From: Flavitalea sp966112615
GTDB lineage: Bacteria; Bacteroidota; Bacteroidia; Chitinophagales; Chitinophagaceae
NCBI GenBank assembly: GCA_966112615.1
Contig: CBHWDO010000006.1
Span: 133,531 to 197,530, forward strand
Length of the DNA: 64,000 nucleotides
Direction of reading: 5' to 3'
The notes beneath the pieces are model-generated. The model saw nothing but the letters and a program-made list of their open reading frames with translations. It was not told the DNA's origin and did no database searches. Positions 1 to 8,847 of this stretch are shown piece after piece (within the stretch, counting starts at the first letter, position 1; each line of letters begins with the position of its first letter). The position numbers and the translations under genes are program-made.

Positions 1-869
1 ATATGCACCTGGGAGGTGATGAGTGTGCCAAGAACTTTTGGGAAAAGAGTGATGCAGTGAAGGCACTTATGAAAAAAGAAAAGCTGAAGGATATGCATGA
101 AGTGCAGGCATATTTTGAAAAACGCCTGGCTAAGATCGTTACTTCAAAGGGTAAAAAATTCATGGGTTGGGATGAGATACTCGAAGGTGAAATGCCACCA
201 AGCGCTGCAGTGATGAGCTGGAGGGGTATGAAGGGTGGAATTGAAGCGGCTAAAATGGGACATGAAGTGGTCATGAGTCCAACCACATATGCTTACATTG
301 ATTACATGCAGGGTGACCCTGCCATTGAATCAAGAGTGTATGCAAAACTTCGTCTGAATAAGTCTTATGAATTTGAACCTGTTCCTGATGGAGTTGATCC
401 GAAGTTTATTAAAGGTGGACAGGCAAACTTATGGACAGAGCAGATCTATAATTATCGTTACCTGCAGTATATGGTATGGCCACGTGCATTTGCAATTGCA
501 GAATCTGTTTGGTCACCTAAAGAAAAGAAGAACTGGAATTCTTTTGTATCAAAAGTGGAAAATCATTTCGCAAGATATGATGCAGCAGAAAAGCGCTATG
601 CGCCAAGTATGTACGAGCCGGATATAAAAGTTGAGAATACTGCTGATAAGAAACTTAAAGTAAGCCTGATTCCAGAGATCGAAGGCGTGAATCTGCATTA
701 CTCATTCGATAACAGCTTCCCTGATAAATATTATGACCAGTACAAAGAACCACTCATTGTTCCAATCGATGCTTCACAACTGAAGATCGCCTCTTACAAA
801 GATGGAAAACAGGTGGGAAGGTATATGGTTATTTCCGTGGAGGATTTGAAAAAGAGAGTGGGGAAGTGA
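1..869 (+). CDS. Beta-N-acetylhexosaminidase, GH20 (5' end off the window)
   Basis: Exo-acting enzyme that releases terminal N-acetylglucosamine or N-acetylgalactosamine, usually periplasmic or outer-membrane in this phylum. The visible 288 residues are the C-terminal part of the catalytic TIM barrel and the tail. HLGGDE right at the left edge is the GH20 signature holding the catalytic Asp-Glu pair, and WDEILEG and ANLWTEQ downstream are typical barrel segments. The N-terminal domain and signal peptide lie outside the window, so the ATG at 3 is not the real start. The tail after about residue 215 looks like a small beta domain that could contact sugar. A large hairpin follows the stop codon. 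Family is confident; substrate is inferred. Confidence 0.9.
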   Translation, partial: MHLGGDECAKNFWEKSDAVKALMKKEKLKDMHEVQAYFEKRLAKIVTSKGKKFMGWDEILEGEMPPSAAVMSWRGMKGGIEAAKMGHEVVMSPTTYAYIDYMQGDPAIESRVYAKLRLNKSYEFEPVPDGVDPKFIKGGQANLWTEQIYNYRYLQYMVWPRAFAIAESVWSPKEKKNWNSFVSKVENHFARYDAAEKRYAPSMYEPDIKVENTADKKLKVSLIPEIEGVNLHYSFDNSFPDKYYDQYKEPLIVPIDASQLKIASYKDGKQVGRYMVISVEDLKKRVGK

Positions 870-878
870 TTCTGAAAA

Positions 879-951
879 GGAGATGAGGAGTTAAGGAGAT
901 GAGAAGTTGATAAGAATTCTCAACTTCTCATCTCCTTAACTACTCATCTCC
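879..951. terminator. Large inverted repeat between convergent genes, built on 8-bp units
   Basis: The arms 879-910 and 920-951 are 32 bp each and complementary except for one position, with a 9-nt loop. The left arm reads as four 8-bp units (GAGATGAG, GAGTTAAG, GAGATGAG, AAGTTGAT). It sits between the stop of the GH20 gene and the stop of the minus-strand gene, so it probably ends transcription in both directions. There is no clean T-tract, so termination is inference; the repeat itself is seen directly. Confidence 0.7.
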
Positions 952-955
952 ACCA

Positions 956-1270
956 TCAATGCCCCCGCATTTTCTCAATCGTACAATGCAGCACTTTCTT
1001 CATTTTGGCAATAGCTCCGGTAAGAGCTAGATCTATTGAATCTGCTGTATTGCTGACAGTCAGCGGTTGTGCATTCTCCAACCTTGCTTCCAGGGCACAA
1101 CGAATATCGTCCGTTCCTTGCTTGGGACCGTTCTCATCTTTGAAATGTACTTCGATCCTTGTTACATAACTGTCGAATCGACCCAATGTTTCATTGATCT
1201 TGTTTTCTACTGATTCTTTTAATTCTTCTCTTGCGCTGATAGTGTTATCCGTATTCAATTGGATCAACAT
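956..1270 (-). CDS. HPF/RaiA-family ribosome-associated protein
   Basis: A 104-residue protein resembling the small hibernation factors that bind in the decoding centre of idle 30S subunits. The pattern is the single-domain HPF fold: a first strand (MLIQLNTDNT), a helix (ELKESVENKINETL), strand RIEVHFKDENGP, a strand with RCALEARL, then a long basic helix ending KMKKVLHCTIEKMR. It lacks the C-terminal dimerisation domain of long HPF. The next gene in the same direction starts 18 bp upstream of its ATG, so the two may be cotranscribed. Assignment rests on fold-like pattern and length; it could be a diverged relative with another role. Confidence 0.65.
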   Translation of the reverse strand: MLIQLNTDNTISAREELKESVENKINETLGRFDSYVTRIEVHFKDENGPKQGTDDIRCALEARLENAQPLTVSNTADSIDLALTGAIAKMKKVLHCTIEKMRGH

Positions 1271-1287
1271 AGTCGTGAATTTTAGGT

Positions 1288-1695
1288 TTAAAAACTATTT
1301 GTCTGTAAAATAAGATGAGAACCGGGATATTGAACAGTTCCATCATCTTCTGCTGTAATAAAAAACCTGGTTGGCCTTACTGAAGTAACCGTTTCCAGTT
1401 CTGCTTTTATTGCACTGGTAAAGATACCTGAACGCGGTATCACCTTACCAAGATTTTGTGTCCCTTTTCCATCCGTTTCCATCCATAAAACATATACCTG
1501 CTTGGGTATCTGTAGATTTTTTGGATCGGCTAAATTGCGGAATTCAGCATCTACCTGGTAGTTGTTGTTTTTATCTTTTTTCATTTTAATGACACCTGTA
1601 GCTGCGGGTACAACTGTAGACGTATTGAAGTTTATTTTCCTCGCACATGAACTTAATAAAATCAGGATGCATAAAAATGTAACTATTGCTCTCAT
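1288..1695 (-). CDS. Small lipoprotein of unknown function
   Basis: A 135-residue protein with a lipoprotein signal: a short basic start (MRAIV), a hydrophobic stretch, and lipobox LSSC with Cys at residue 17. The mature part is predicted beta-rich, with the segment VYVLWMETDGKG followed by a run like that of anti-sigma RskA-type C-terminal domains, where it would form a small beta sandwich; that likeness is weak and I do not assign a function. It lies 18 bp upstream of the HPF-like gene on the same strand. Likely anchored in the inner or outer membrane. Confidence 0.6.
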   Translation of the reverse strand: MRAIVTFLCILILLSSCARKINFNTSTVVPAATGVIKMKKDKNNNYQVDAEFRNLADPKNLQIPKQVYVLWMETDGKGTQNLGKVIPRSGIFTSAIKAELETVTSVRPTRFFITAEDDGTVQYPGSHLILQTNSF

Positions 1696-1787
1696 GATAT
1701 TTTGTATTGGTTACCAGATGATTTCAATAATTATTCCACGGACCTAATGTTCAAATGTTCTATATTCATTCTTAAATTCTTTTTAAC

Positions 1788-3209
1788 ATGCGTTTGCTTT
1801 TGTCTGCAGCTCTTTTGGCCGGATCACTCAATATCTCTGCACAGAAAATGCCTGAACCTTATGGTCCCATTCCTACAAAACAACAAATGGAATGGCAGAA
1901 AATGCAATACTATATGTTCATCCATTTTGGTCCGAATACCTTTACTGATAAGGAGTGGGGTCATGGTGATGAAGATCCGAAGGTGTTCAATCCTTCTGAA
2001 CTGGATGCTCGCCAATGGGCACGTACAGCAAAGCTTGCAGGTATGAAAGGAATAATTATCACTGCTAAGCACCACGATGGTTTTTGTTTATGGCCAAGCA
2101 AACACAGCACACATACGGTTCGGGAAAGCGCCTGGAAGGATGGTAAGGGCGATGTGTTGCGTGAACTGTCTGATGCCTGTAAAGCTGAAGGCATCAAGTT
2201 CGGAGTGTATCTTTCTCCCTGGGATCGTAATCACCCTTCATACGGAACGCCTGAATACAATGAGATCTACGCTAATACCATAAAGGAAGTTCTCACGGGT
2301 TACGGGCCCATCTTTGAACACTGGTTTGATGGTGCTAACGGTGAAGGACCTAATGGTAAGAAACAGGAATACAACTGGCCATTGTTTCAACAAACCGTTC
2401 GTTCTTTACAACCCAATGCTATCATGTTTTCTGATATTGGCCCCGATTGTCGCTGGGTTGGAAATGAAAATGGTTTCGCAGGGGAAACCAACTGGTCTAC
2501 TCTTAACATCAAAGGATTTACCCCTGGAGCTGGCGCCCCTTCTCAAAAAGTGCTCAACGAAGGTAACGAGAATGGCGAAGCATGGATACCTGCAGAATGT
2601 GATGTATCGATCAGGCCAGGATGGTTCTTTAGTCCTTCAACTAATGATAAAGTAAAATCTGTCAACGACCTGATGGAGATTTACTATAAATCCATTGGCA
2701 GAAACGGAAATCTTCTCTTAAATGTTCCGGTCGACAGAAGAGGAAGGATTCATGAAAATGATTCAACCCGGTTAATGGAATTTAGGGATGAAGTATCAGG
2801 TAGGTTTAATAAAAATAATATCGTCAAGGCTAAACTATCGGCCATGGATAGCCGAAATGGAAAGCAATATAGCCCTGATAAGATGAACGACGGAAAGTTT
2901 GAAACTTATTGGTCTGCCAGGGATAATGATAAAAAAGCCACTATAGTGGCTGATCTTGGATCAGAAAAAAATGTTGACCATGTGCTTCTCCAGGAATATA
3001 TTGGCCTGGGTCAGCGGGTTAAAGCTTTTTCTGTAGAATATTGGAATGGGAGGAAATTTGTGGAGATCGATCGACAAACTACTATTGGGTTCAAAAGAAT
3101 CCTTCAATTTACACCCGTTAAGACATCAAAGATCCGGATAAATATTCTTGATGCTCACGCTTGTCCTTTAATTTCTGAACTTCAAATATTTTCTTCAATC
3201 AAAAAGTAA
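1788..3209 (+). CDS. Alpha-L-fucosidase, GH29, with C-terminal F5/8-type domain
   Basis: Secreted 473-residue enzyme that removes alpha-linked L-fucose. After a signal peptide (cleavage near SLNISAQ) come the GH29 hallmarks: FIHFGPNTF near residue 45, TAKHHDGFCLW near 93-102, and HWFDGANG with the probable nucleophile Asp at 181. From about residue 355 to the end is a discoidin/CBM32-like beta sandwich (WSARDND, ADLGSEKNVDHVLLQEYIG) often used for galactoside binding. The arrangement fits the GH29-B type that acts on fucose in Lewis-like glycans, which is inference. Four bases separate it from the possible TTG start of the TonB receptor, so an operon with uptake genes is plausible. Confidence 0.9.
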   Translation: MRLLLSAALLAGSLNISAQKMPEPYGPIPTKQQMEWQKMQYYMFIHFGPNTFTDKEWGHGDEDPKVFNPSELDARQWARTAKLAGMKGIIITAKHHDGFCLWPSKHSTHTVRESAWKDGKGDVLRELSDACKAEGIKFGVYLSPWDRNHPSYGTPEYNEIYANTIKEVLTGYGPIFEHWFDGANGEGPNGKKQEYNWPLFQQTVRSLQPNAIMFSDIGPDCRWVGNENGFAGETNWSTLNIKGFTPGAGAPSQKVLNEGNENGEAWIPAECDVSIRPGWFFSPSTNDKVKSVNDLMEIYYKSIGRNGNLLLNVPVDRRGRIHENDSTRLMEFRDEVSGRFNKNNIVKAKLSAMDSRNGKQYSPDKMNDGKFETYWSARDNDKKATIVADLGSEKNVDHVLLQEYIGLGQRVKAFSVEYWNGRKFVEIDRQTTIGFKRILQFTPVKTSKIRINILDAHACPLISELQIFSSIKK

Positions 3210-3242
3210 TAATTGAATATATTTCGCATACTAACTATTGCT

Positions 3243-5609
3243 ATGCGATTATTGATTACGCTGGCTTCAACAATACTCTTGCTGATTATTTCAACCAATG
3301 TTCAGGCACAGGGAGGAAGAAGTTATTCAGGATTGATTTTGGATTTTGATTCCCGTGAACCCCTGGCAGGTGCAAGTGTGGTTGTGCAGGAAAGAGGTTA
3401 TGGCACACAAACCGACAGCCTTGGAAAATTTGATCTTTTTCTAAGTAATGAAAGAGAGATCATTGAAGTTTCCTATGGTGGATATCATAAACAGACCTTT
3501 GCCATATTTTCTTACACTCCTTTAAATAAAGCATTCTTTCTAAAAAGAAAACCGGCAGATATTCTCGATGAAGTTATTGTTGAAGCTGGAAGAAACAATG
3601 CTTCTGTCAGGGATATTCGCATGAGCGATATCCACATCAATCCTGCCTTGTTGCGCAAAACACCGTTGGTCCTGGGTGAGTCAGATATACTTCGTTCCCT
3701 TACACTTCAACCAGGTATAGTAACCCCTGGTGAAACAGTTAGCGGATATAGTGTCAGAGGAGGGAATGCTGATCAGAACCTGGTCTTACTGGACGGCGCT
3801 CCTTTATTCAATGTTGCCCATCTTCTTGGAATTTATACCGGTGTTAATGCGGATGCTGTTCAGGATGTTACTTTTTTCAAGGCTGGAATTCCGGTTCAAT
3901 ATGGAAGCAGGTTATCAAGCGTAATGCTGGTAAATGCAAAAGAAGGAACCCGCGACAGTACAAGATTCCAGGGAGGTATTGGTCCGATGAGTGCGCGTGC
4001 AATTATCAGGACTCCATTGATCAGGAATAAGGTTAGCCTGATGGCCGGTGGCCGGATCGCCTATCCAAAATTGGTCATGAACCTTTTCCCTGAAGGAGAT
4101 GTGAAGAACAGTGATGCTTTTTATCATGATAATATTGCCAAGCTAAGTATTACACCCAACGGGGTTCACCAGATTAGTGCAACATTTTATAACAGTTTCG
4201 ACCGGTATAAATTTGCTGGTGATACTTCATTTGATTGGAAGAATTTATTAGGTGCATTTAACTGGAAGATTAATGCAGGCAAACGAGTTGGTCTGAACCT
4301 CCATGCTAATTTTAGTAAGTATGAATCGGCGATTATCGGTGAGGCGCCATTCAGAAAATTCCGTTTGCAGTCAGGCGTTCAGCAAGCAGAAGTTAAACTG
4401 GAGACTTCTTATAAAGTAGATAATAAAACTTCCATCATTGCCGGACTTGGAGCAATTGAATATCGTATCAACCCCGGCCATCAAAGTCCTTCTGATGATC
4501 GTTCGATCATTATTGAAAGATCCATAGAACAGGAGAAGGGAAGAGAGTACTCCCTGTTTGCCGGAATTGAATCCAATCTTACAAATAAACTCGGAATCCA
4601 GGCGGGATTGCGTGCTTCAGGTTTTCAAAATCTAGGCCCAGGAAAAGTGTTTCTTTATCAGTCAGGCAAACCCATAGACCAGCAATACGTAACCGATACC
4701 ATTTCATATGGCAATAATGAAAAAATTGGAAGTTATAGCGGCATTGAACCAAGGCTGATGATTCGATATATGTTTAATGCTTCTCTCTCTGTAAAGCTTT
4801 CCTATAACCGTACACGTCAATATATTCATTTCATCACCAATGCTATTTCTGTCACGCCGGTTGATTATTGGAAACTGAGCGACCAGTATGTGAAAGCGCA
4901 GGTAGCAGATCAATATGCCCTTGGTATATATAAGAATTTTGATAATGATACTTACCAGGCAGTAGTTGAAACATATTTCAAGAATTATCAAAACCTGGTT
5001 GATTATAAGAACGGAGCCAACTTGAATTTGAACCCTGCATTAGAACAGGCCTTGATTGCTGCCAAAGCATATTCATACGGTGTTGAATTAAGCCTCAAAA
5101 AGAATGTCGGCAAAATTACTGGAATGGCGTCCTATACTTTTTCAAGAACATTTAATAAAGTAATTACATTGTTCCCCCAAGAGCAGATCAACAATGGAAA
5201 ATGGTATCCCGGGAATAGTGATCGTCCACATAACTTAGTCTTATTTGCATCATGGCAGTTGGGTAATGGCTGGAATCTTTCTTCAAATTTTGTTTTGAAT
5301 AGTGGAAGACCAACTACTAACCCTGATGGAACTTATTACTACAATGGTACTGTTGTAGTCAATTATTCAAGACGAAACATTGATAGATTACCATTGTATC
5401 ACCGACTCGATATTTCATTTGCATATGATTCAAGGAGGTTTGTGAATCAGCGTAGATACTGGGGTTTGAATTTTTCTTTCTATAACGTGTATTCACGGAA
5501 GAATGCTTATTCAGTTTATTTCCAGCGGGAATACTCTAATTTGAAAGCATATAAACTTTCAGTGATCGGTTCAATTATTCCTTCACTTTCATTCAATTTC
5601 AATTTCTGA
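3243..5609 (+). CDS. TonB-dependent receptor with N-terminal carboxypeptidase-regulatory-like domain
   Basis: Outer-membrane active transporter, 788 residues. A signal peptide ending near NVQAQG is followed by a CarboxypepD_reg-like beta domain (SGLILDFDSREPLAGASVVV), a plug domain (SYSVRGGNADQNLVLLDGAPLFN) and a long beta-barrel ending in aromatic strands (LSFNFNF). A TTG at 3213 would add ten residues, but the ATG at 3243 gives a normal signal peptide, so I chose it. This is not a SusC: the downstream partner is a DUF4249 lipoprotein, not SusD. The stop overlaps the next start by one base, so the two are translationally coupled. Substrate unknown; the neighbouring fucosidase makes a glycan possible but proves nothing. 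Confidence 0.88.
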   Translation: MRLLITLASTILLLIISTNVQAQGGRSYSGLILDFDSREPLAGASVVVQERGYGTQTDSLGKFDLFLSNEREIIEVSYGGYHKQTFAIFSYTPLNKAFFLKRKPADILDEVIVEAGRNNASVRDIRMSDIHINPALLRKTPLVLGESDILRSLTLQPGIVTPGETVSGYSVRGGNADQNLVLLDGAPLFNVAHLLGIYTGVNADAVQDVTFFKAGIPVQYGSRLSSVMLVNAKEGTRDSTRFQGGIGPMSARAIIRTPLIRNKVSLMAGGRIAYPKLVMNLFPEGDVKNSDAFYHDNIAKLSITPNGVHQISATFYNSFDRYKFAGDTSFDWKNLLGAFNWKINAGKRVGLNLHANFSKYESAIIGEAPFRKFRLQSGVQQAEVKLETSYKVDNKTSIIAGLGAIEYRINPGHQSPSDDRSIIIERSIEQEKGREYSLFAGIESNLTNKLGIQAGLRASGFQNLGPGKVFLYQSGKPIDQQYVTDTISYGNNEKIGSYSGIEPRLMIRYMFNASLSVKLSYNRTRQYIHFITNAISVTPVDYWKLSDQYVKAQVADQYALGIYKNFDNDTYQAVVETYFKNYQNLVDYKNGANLNLNPALEQALIAAKAYSYGVELSLKKNVGKITGMASYTFSRTFNKVITLFPQEQINNGKWYPGNSDRPHNLVLFASWQLGNGWNLSSNFVLNSGRPTTNPDGTYYYNGTVVVNYSRRNIDRLPLYHRLDISFAYDSRRFVNQRRYWGLNFSFYNVYSRKNAYSVYFQREYSNLKAYKLSVIGSIIPSLSFNFNF

Positions 5610-6685
5610 TGAACCGAATTCTTTCAGTTATTCTGCTGAGCATTTTAATGGGATCATGTATTCGTGAAGTGGATGTGGATATTCGTACTAATCAGCCAAC
5701 CCTTGTAGTGGAAGGATTATTATTGACTGATACTACTCCATGTTCTGTTACGCTTTCAAAAACAAAAAGCTTTTCCTTTAATGATACTTCTGATTTTGAA
5801 TATATAGCTGATGCGGAAGTCACCGTAAACGATAGCGAAGGAAATGTATTCCCTTTGCAATATGTCTATAAGGGAATGTATTCTTCCAGGAATCAACCAT
5901 TTACTGCTGAAATAGGAAAAAGCTATTTTATTAGGATAAAATTGCAGGAAGGCAAAACATATATTTCAACTCCTGAAAAAATTCTCCCGGTCGTAAAACA
6001 ATTCGATTTTGATACAGTGATCACAGGAGTTCCCATCATTGACAACTCAGTTAGAAATGAATTGAAGGGTGCTGAATTGCGTATCAAATTCAACGATCCA
6101 CCAAACGAAATAAATTATTATCAATGGAAAGCTGAAGCATGGATTCCCCGTAAATCTACCGGAATACCCTGTGGATTCAGGCCTCCTTGTTTCCAGGATT
6201 GCCATCAATATTATCGTGGTGATACCCGGATCAGAACTCTTTCAGATTTTAATTTAAATGGAAGTACTGTAAGAGACCAGCCGGTTTTTACTTCACCCTA
6301 CTATTTTTATGGAAGACATTTCCTTGTGGTAAAACAATTATCCTTAACTACTGAAGCATTTAGATTCTGGAAATTATACCAGGAGCAGCTGGAAAGAACA
6401 GGCAGCATTCTGGATCCCCTACCTGCTCAGATTACCGGTAATGTTTACAATGAAAACGATCCTAATGATCTTGCACTTGGATATTTCCAGGCCTCGGATG
6501 TGTATGCAAAAAAGATGATCCTATTCCCGGTTTATGATCCACTTTATGATGTGCTTACACCTGCTAAGAAATTCATTATGGAAGGAATTTGTCATGAGAT
6601 CTATCCTAATGCGCTCAACACTGAAATATTTGACCCTGAAGGCTGGGAAAACGCAGAAGAGCATGTATTTAGGGTAAAGAAATAA
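5609..6685 (+). CDS. DUF4249 lipoprotein, partner of the TonB receptor
   Basis: A 358-residue lipoprotein with lipobox LMGSC (Cys near 17). The pattern after it (PTLVVEGLLLTDTTPCSVTLSKTKSF, then AEVTVNDSEGN) is the beginning of DUF4249, a Bacteroidota family nearly always encoded next to a TonB-dependent receptor and believed to sit on the outer surface as an accessory. Its ATG overlaps the receptor stop (TGATG), which supports joint production. Four Cys in the span 187-199 (CGFRPPCFQDC) may form disulfides. Precise function is unknown. A gap of 125 bp with no clear terminator separates it from leuC. Confidence 0.8.
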   Translation: MNRILSVILLSILMGSCIREVDVDIRTNQPTLVVEGLLLTDTTPCSVTLSKTKSFSFNDTSDFEYIADAEVTVNDSEGNVFPLQYVYKGMYSSRNQPFTAEIGKSYFIRIKLQEGKTYISTPEKILPVVKQFDFDTVITGVPIIDNSVRNELKGAELRIKFNDPPNEINYYQWKAEAWIPRKSTGIPCGFRPPCFQDCHQYYRGDTRIRTLSDFNLNGSTVRDQPVFTSPYYFYGRHFLVVKQLSLTTEAFRFWKLYQEQLERTGSILDPLPAQITGNVYNENDPNDLALGYFQASDVYAKKMILFPVYDPLYDVLTPAKKFIMEGICHEIYPNALNTEIFDPEGWENAEEHVFRVKK

Positions 6686-6810
6686 ACGAACGATCGTATG
6701 TTATTGGTAAAATTTTCACTATTTCGTCATAATACTTTAAAATAAGCTAACCTTTTGAATCGATTTTGATCATTTTTTAAGAAATTCGCAATCTTATTAA
6801 ATGATTAAAA

Positions 6811-8214
6811 ATGAGCAATACCCCAACTACGCTGTTTGATAAAGTGTGGGATGCACATGTGGTGCGTAAGATCGAGGATGGTCCGGATGTGTTCTTTATC
6901 GACCGCCACTTTATCCATGAAGTTACCAGCCCCGTTGCGTTTCTTGGAATGGAAAACCGCGGACTGAAAGTTCTTTTTCCTGAAAAGACCTTTGCTACTG
7001 CCGACCATAACACGCCTACCATCAACCAGCATTTGCCGGTTCAGGATCCCTTATCTGCAAAACAGTTGAAGGCCCTCGAAGAGAATGCAGGTAAATACAA
7101 TATCTCTCACTGGGGACTGAATAATCCAAAGAATGGAATTGTACACGTAGTTGGTCCTGAGAATGGTATCACCCTTCCAGGTATGACCATTGTTTGTGGT
7201 GATTCACATACCTCCACTCATGGTGCTTTTGGTGCCATTGCATTTGGTATTGGAACTTCAGAAGTGGAAATGGTATTGACTTCCCAGTGTATCATGCAGC
7301 CTAAGCCTAAGAAGATGCGCATCAAGGTGGATGGTCAATTGGGTAAAGCAGTTACTCCTAAAGATGTTATTCTATATATCATTTCAAAATTGACTGCTGC
7401 AGGTGCTACAGGATATTTTGTGGAGTATGCAGGTGAAGTATTTGAGAACATGAGTATGGAAGGTCGTATGACCGTTTGTAACATGAGTATTGAAATGGGT
7501 GCACGTGGTGGTATGATCGCTCCTGATCAAACTACTTTTGATTATATCCATGGTAAAGAAAAAGCACCAAAAGGTGAGGCATGGGATAATGCACTTGCTT
7601 ATTGGAAGACTCTCAAAACTGATGAAGGTGCAACATTCGATTTGGAGTATCATTATGATGCTGCCGATATCGAACCAATGATCACTTATGGTACTAACCC
7701 TGGTATGGGAATCGGTATCAGTGAACATATTCCTGTGGCTGAAAACGGCTCGGGTAAAGCAACTTACGAGAAGTCTCTCAACTATATGGGCTTCCATGAA
7801 AATGATTCCATGATCGGAAAGAAAGTGGATTATGTTTTCATTGGAAGTTGTACCAATGGACGTATTGAAGACTTCAGGGCTTTTGCTTCTATTGTAAAAG
7901 GTCGTAAGAAAGCTGATCATGTAACCGCATGGATCGTTCCTGGTTCACATGTTGTTGAACAACAGATTAAGGATGAAGGTATTCTTGATATACTGACAGA
8001 AGCAGGTTTCCAGTTGCGTCAGCCTGGTTGTTCTGCCTGTCTCGCCATGAATGATGATAAGATCCCTGCAGGAAAGTATGCAGTAAGTACTTCAAACAGA
8101 AACTTTGAAGGACGCCAGGGACCTGGTGCAAGAACCCTGCTTGCATCTCCGCTGGTGGCTGCAGCTGCTGCTGTAACAGGGGTTGTTACAGATCCTAGAG
8201 AATTGATCAGTTAA
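6811..8214 (+). CDS. leuC: 3-isopropylmalate / citramalate dehydratase, large subunit
   Basis: Large [4Fe-4S] subunit, 467 residues (usual 460-475), of the isomerase that turns 2-isopropylmalate into the 3-isomer, or citramalate into methylmalate. Cluster ligands are visible: Cys in IGSCTNGR near residue 348 and the CxxC of PGCSACLAMND near 408-411. VCGDSHTSTHGAFGA near 130 is the aconitase-family signature. First gene of leuC-leuD-cimA-leuB with gaps of 15-21 bp. Because the third gene looks like citramalate synthase, this enzyme probably serves the pyruvate route to isoleucine as well as, or instead of, leucine. I found no exact TAnnTTTG box upstream. Confidence 0.95.
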   Translation: MSNTPTTLFDKVWDAHVVRKIEDGPDVFFIDRHFIHEVTSPVAFLGMENRGLKVLFPEKTFATADHNTPTINQHLPVQDPLSAKQLKALEENAGKYNISHWGLNNPKNGIVHVVGPENGITLPGMTIVCGDSHTSTHGAFGAIAFGIGTSEVEMVLTSQCIMQPKPKKMRIKVDGQLGKAVTPKDVILYIISKLTAAGATGYFVEYAGEVFENMSMEGRMTVCNMSIEMGARGGMIAPDQTTFDYIHGKEKAPKGEAWDNALAYWKTLKTDEGATFDLEYHYDAADIEPMITYGTNPGMGIGISEHIPVAENGSGKATYEKSLNYMGFHENDSMIGKKVDYVFIGSCTNGRIEDFRAFASIVKGRKKADHVTAWIVPGSHVVEQQIKDEGILDILTEAGFQLRQPGCSACLAMNDDKIPAGKYAVSTSNRNFEGRQGPGARTLLASPLVAAAAAVTGVVTDPRELIS

Positions 8215-8235
8215 TCAAGAAACAACAAAACAAAT

Positions 8236-8832
8236 ATGGCTTACGATAAATTTACCGTACTGAAAAGCACTGCTGTTCCGATGCCGATCGAGAACGTGGA
8301 TACCGACCAGATCATCCCTGCCCGCTTCCTGAAAGCTACAGAGCGTAAGGGTTTTGGCGATAATCTTTTCCGCGACTGGAGATACAACAATGACGATACT
8401 CCTAAAAAAGATTTCGTATTAAATAATCCTATCTACTCAGGAAAGATCCTGGTGGGAGGAAAGAATTTTGGTAGTGGTTCTTCAAGGGAACATGCTGCAT
8501 GGGCGATCTATGATTATGGATTCCGTTGTGTAGTATCCAGCTTCTTTGCTGACATTTTCAAGAACAACTCTCTGAACGTTGGTATACTTCCTGTCCAGGT
8601 GAGTGAAAGCTTTCTGAATAAGATCTTCACTGCAATTGAACAGGATCCTAAAGCGGAGATCGAAGTGGATCTACCTGCTCAAAAGATTACCATTGTTTCC
8701 ACCGGCGAATCTGAGTCATTTGATATTAATGGTTACAAGAAACATAACATGATGAATGGTTTCGATGATATCGATTACCTGCAGTCAATGAAAGAGGACA
8801 TCAGCGAATTTGCTGCAAAGAGCCTGTACTAA
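8236..8832 (+). CDS. leuD: 3-isopropylmalate / citramalate dehydratase, small subunit
   Basis: Small swivel subunit of 198 residues that completes the LeuCD active site. Diagnostic motifs are NVDTDQIIPARFLK near residue 20 and GGKNFGSGSSREHAAWA near 75, where the Ser-Arg contacts the substrate carboxylate. Length is normal for bacterial LeuD of the roughly 200-residue class. It starts 21 bp after leuC and is followed 15 bp later by the synthase gene, so the three are one transcript. Cytoplasmic. Confidence 0.95.
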   Translation: MAYDKFTVLKSTAVPMPIENVDTDQIIPARFLKATERKGFGDNLFRDWRYNNDDTPKKDFVLNNPIYSGKILVGGKNFGSGSSREHAAWAIYDYGFRCVVSSFFADIFKNNSLNVGILPVQVSESFLNKIFTAIEQDPKAEIEVDLPAQKITIVSTGESESFDINGYKKHNMMNGFDDIDYLQSMKEDISEFAAKSLY

Positions 8833-8847
8833 AAGCAAATCCTGAAC

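Noticed and set aside
6698..6745. Possible leu leader peptide (ATG TTA TTG GTA ...; 15 codons, 4 Leu) before leuC
   Set aside because: Leu codons are scattered, and no terminator or competing hairpin follows before leuC, unlike the his and trp leaders.
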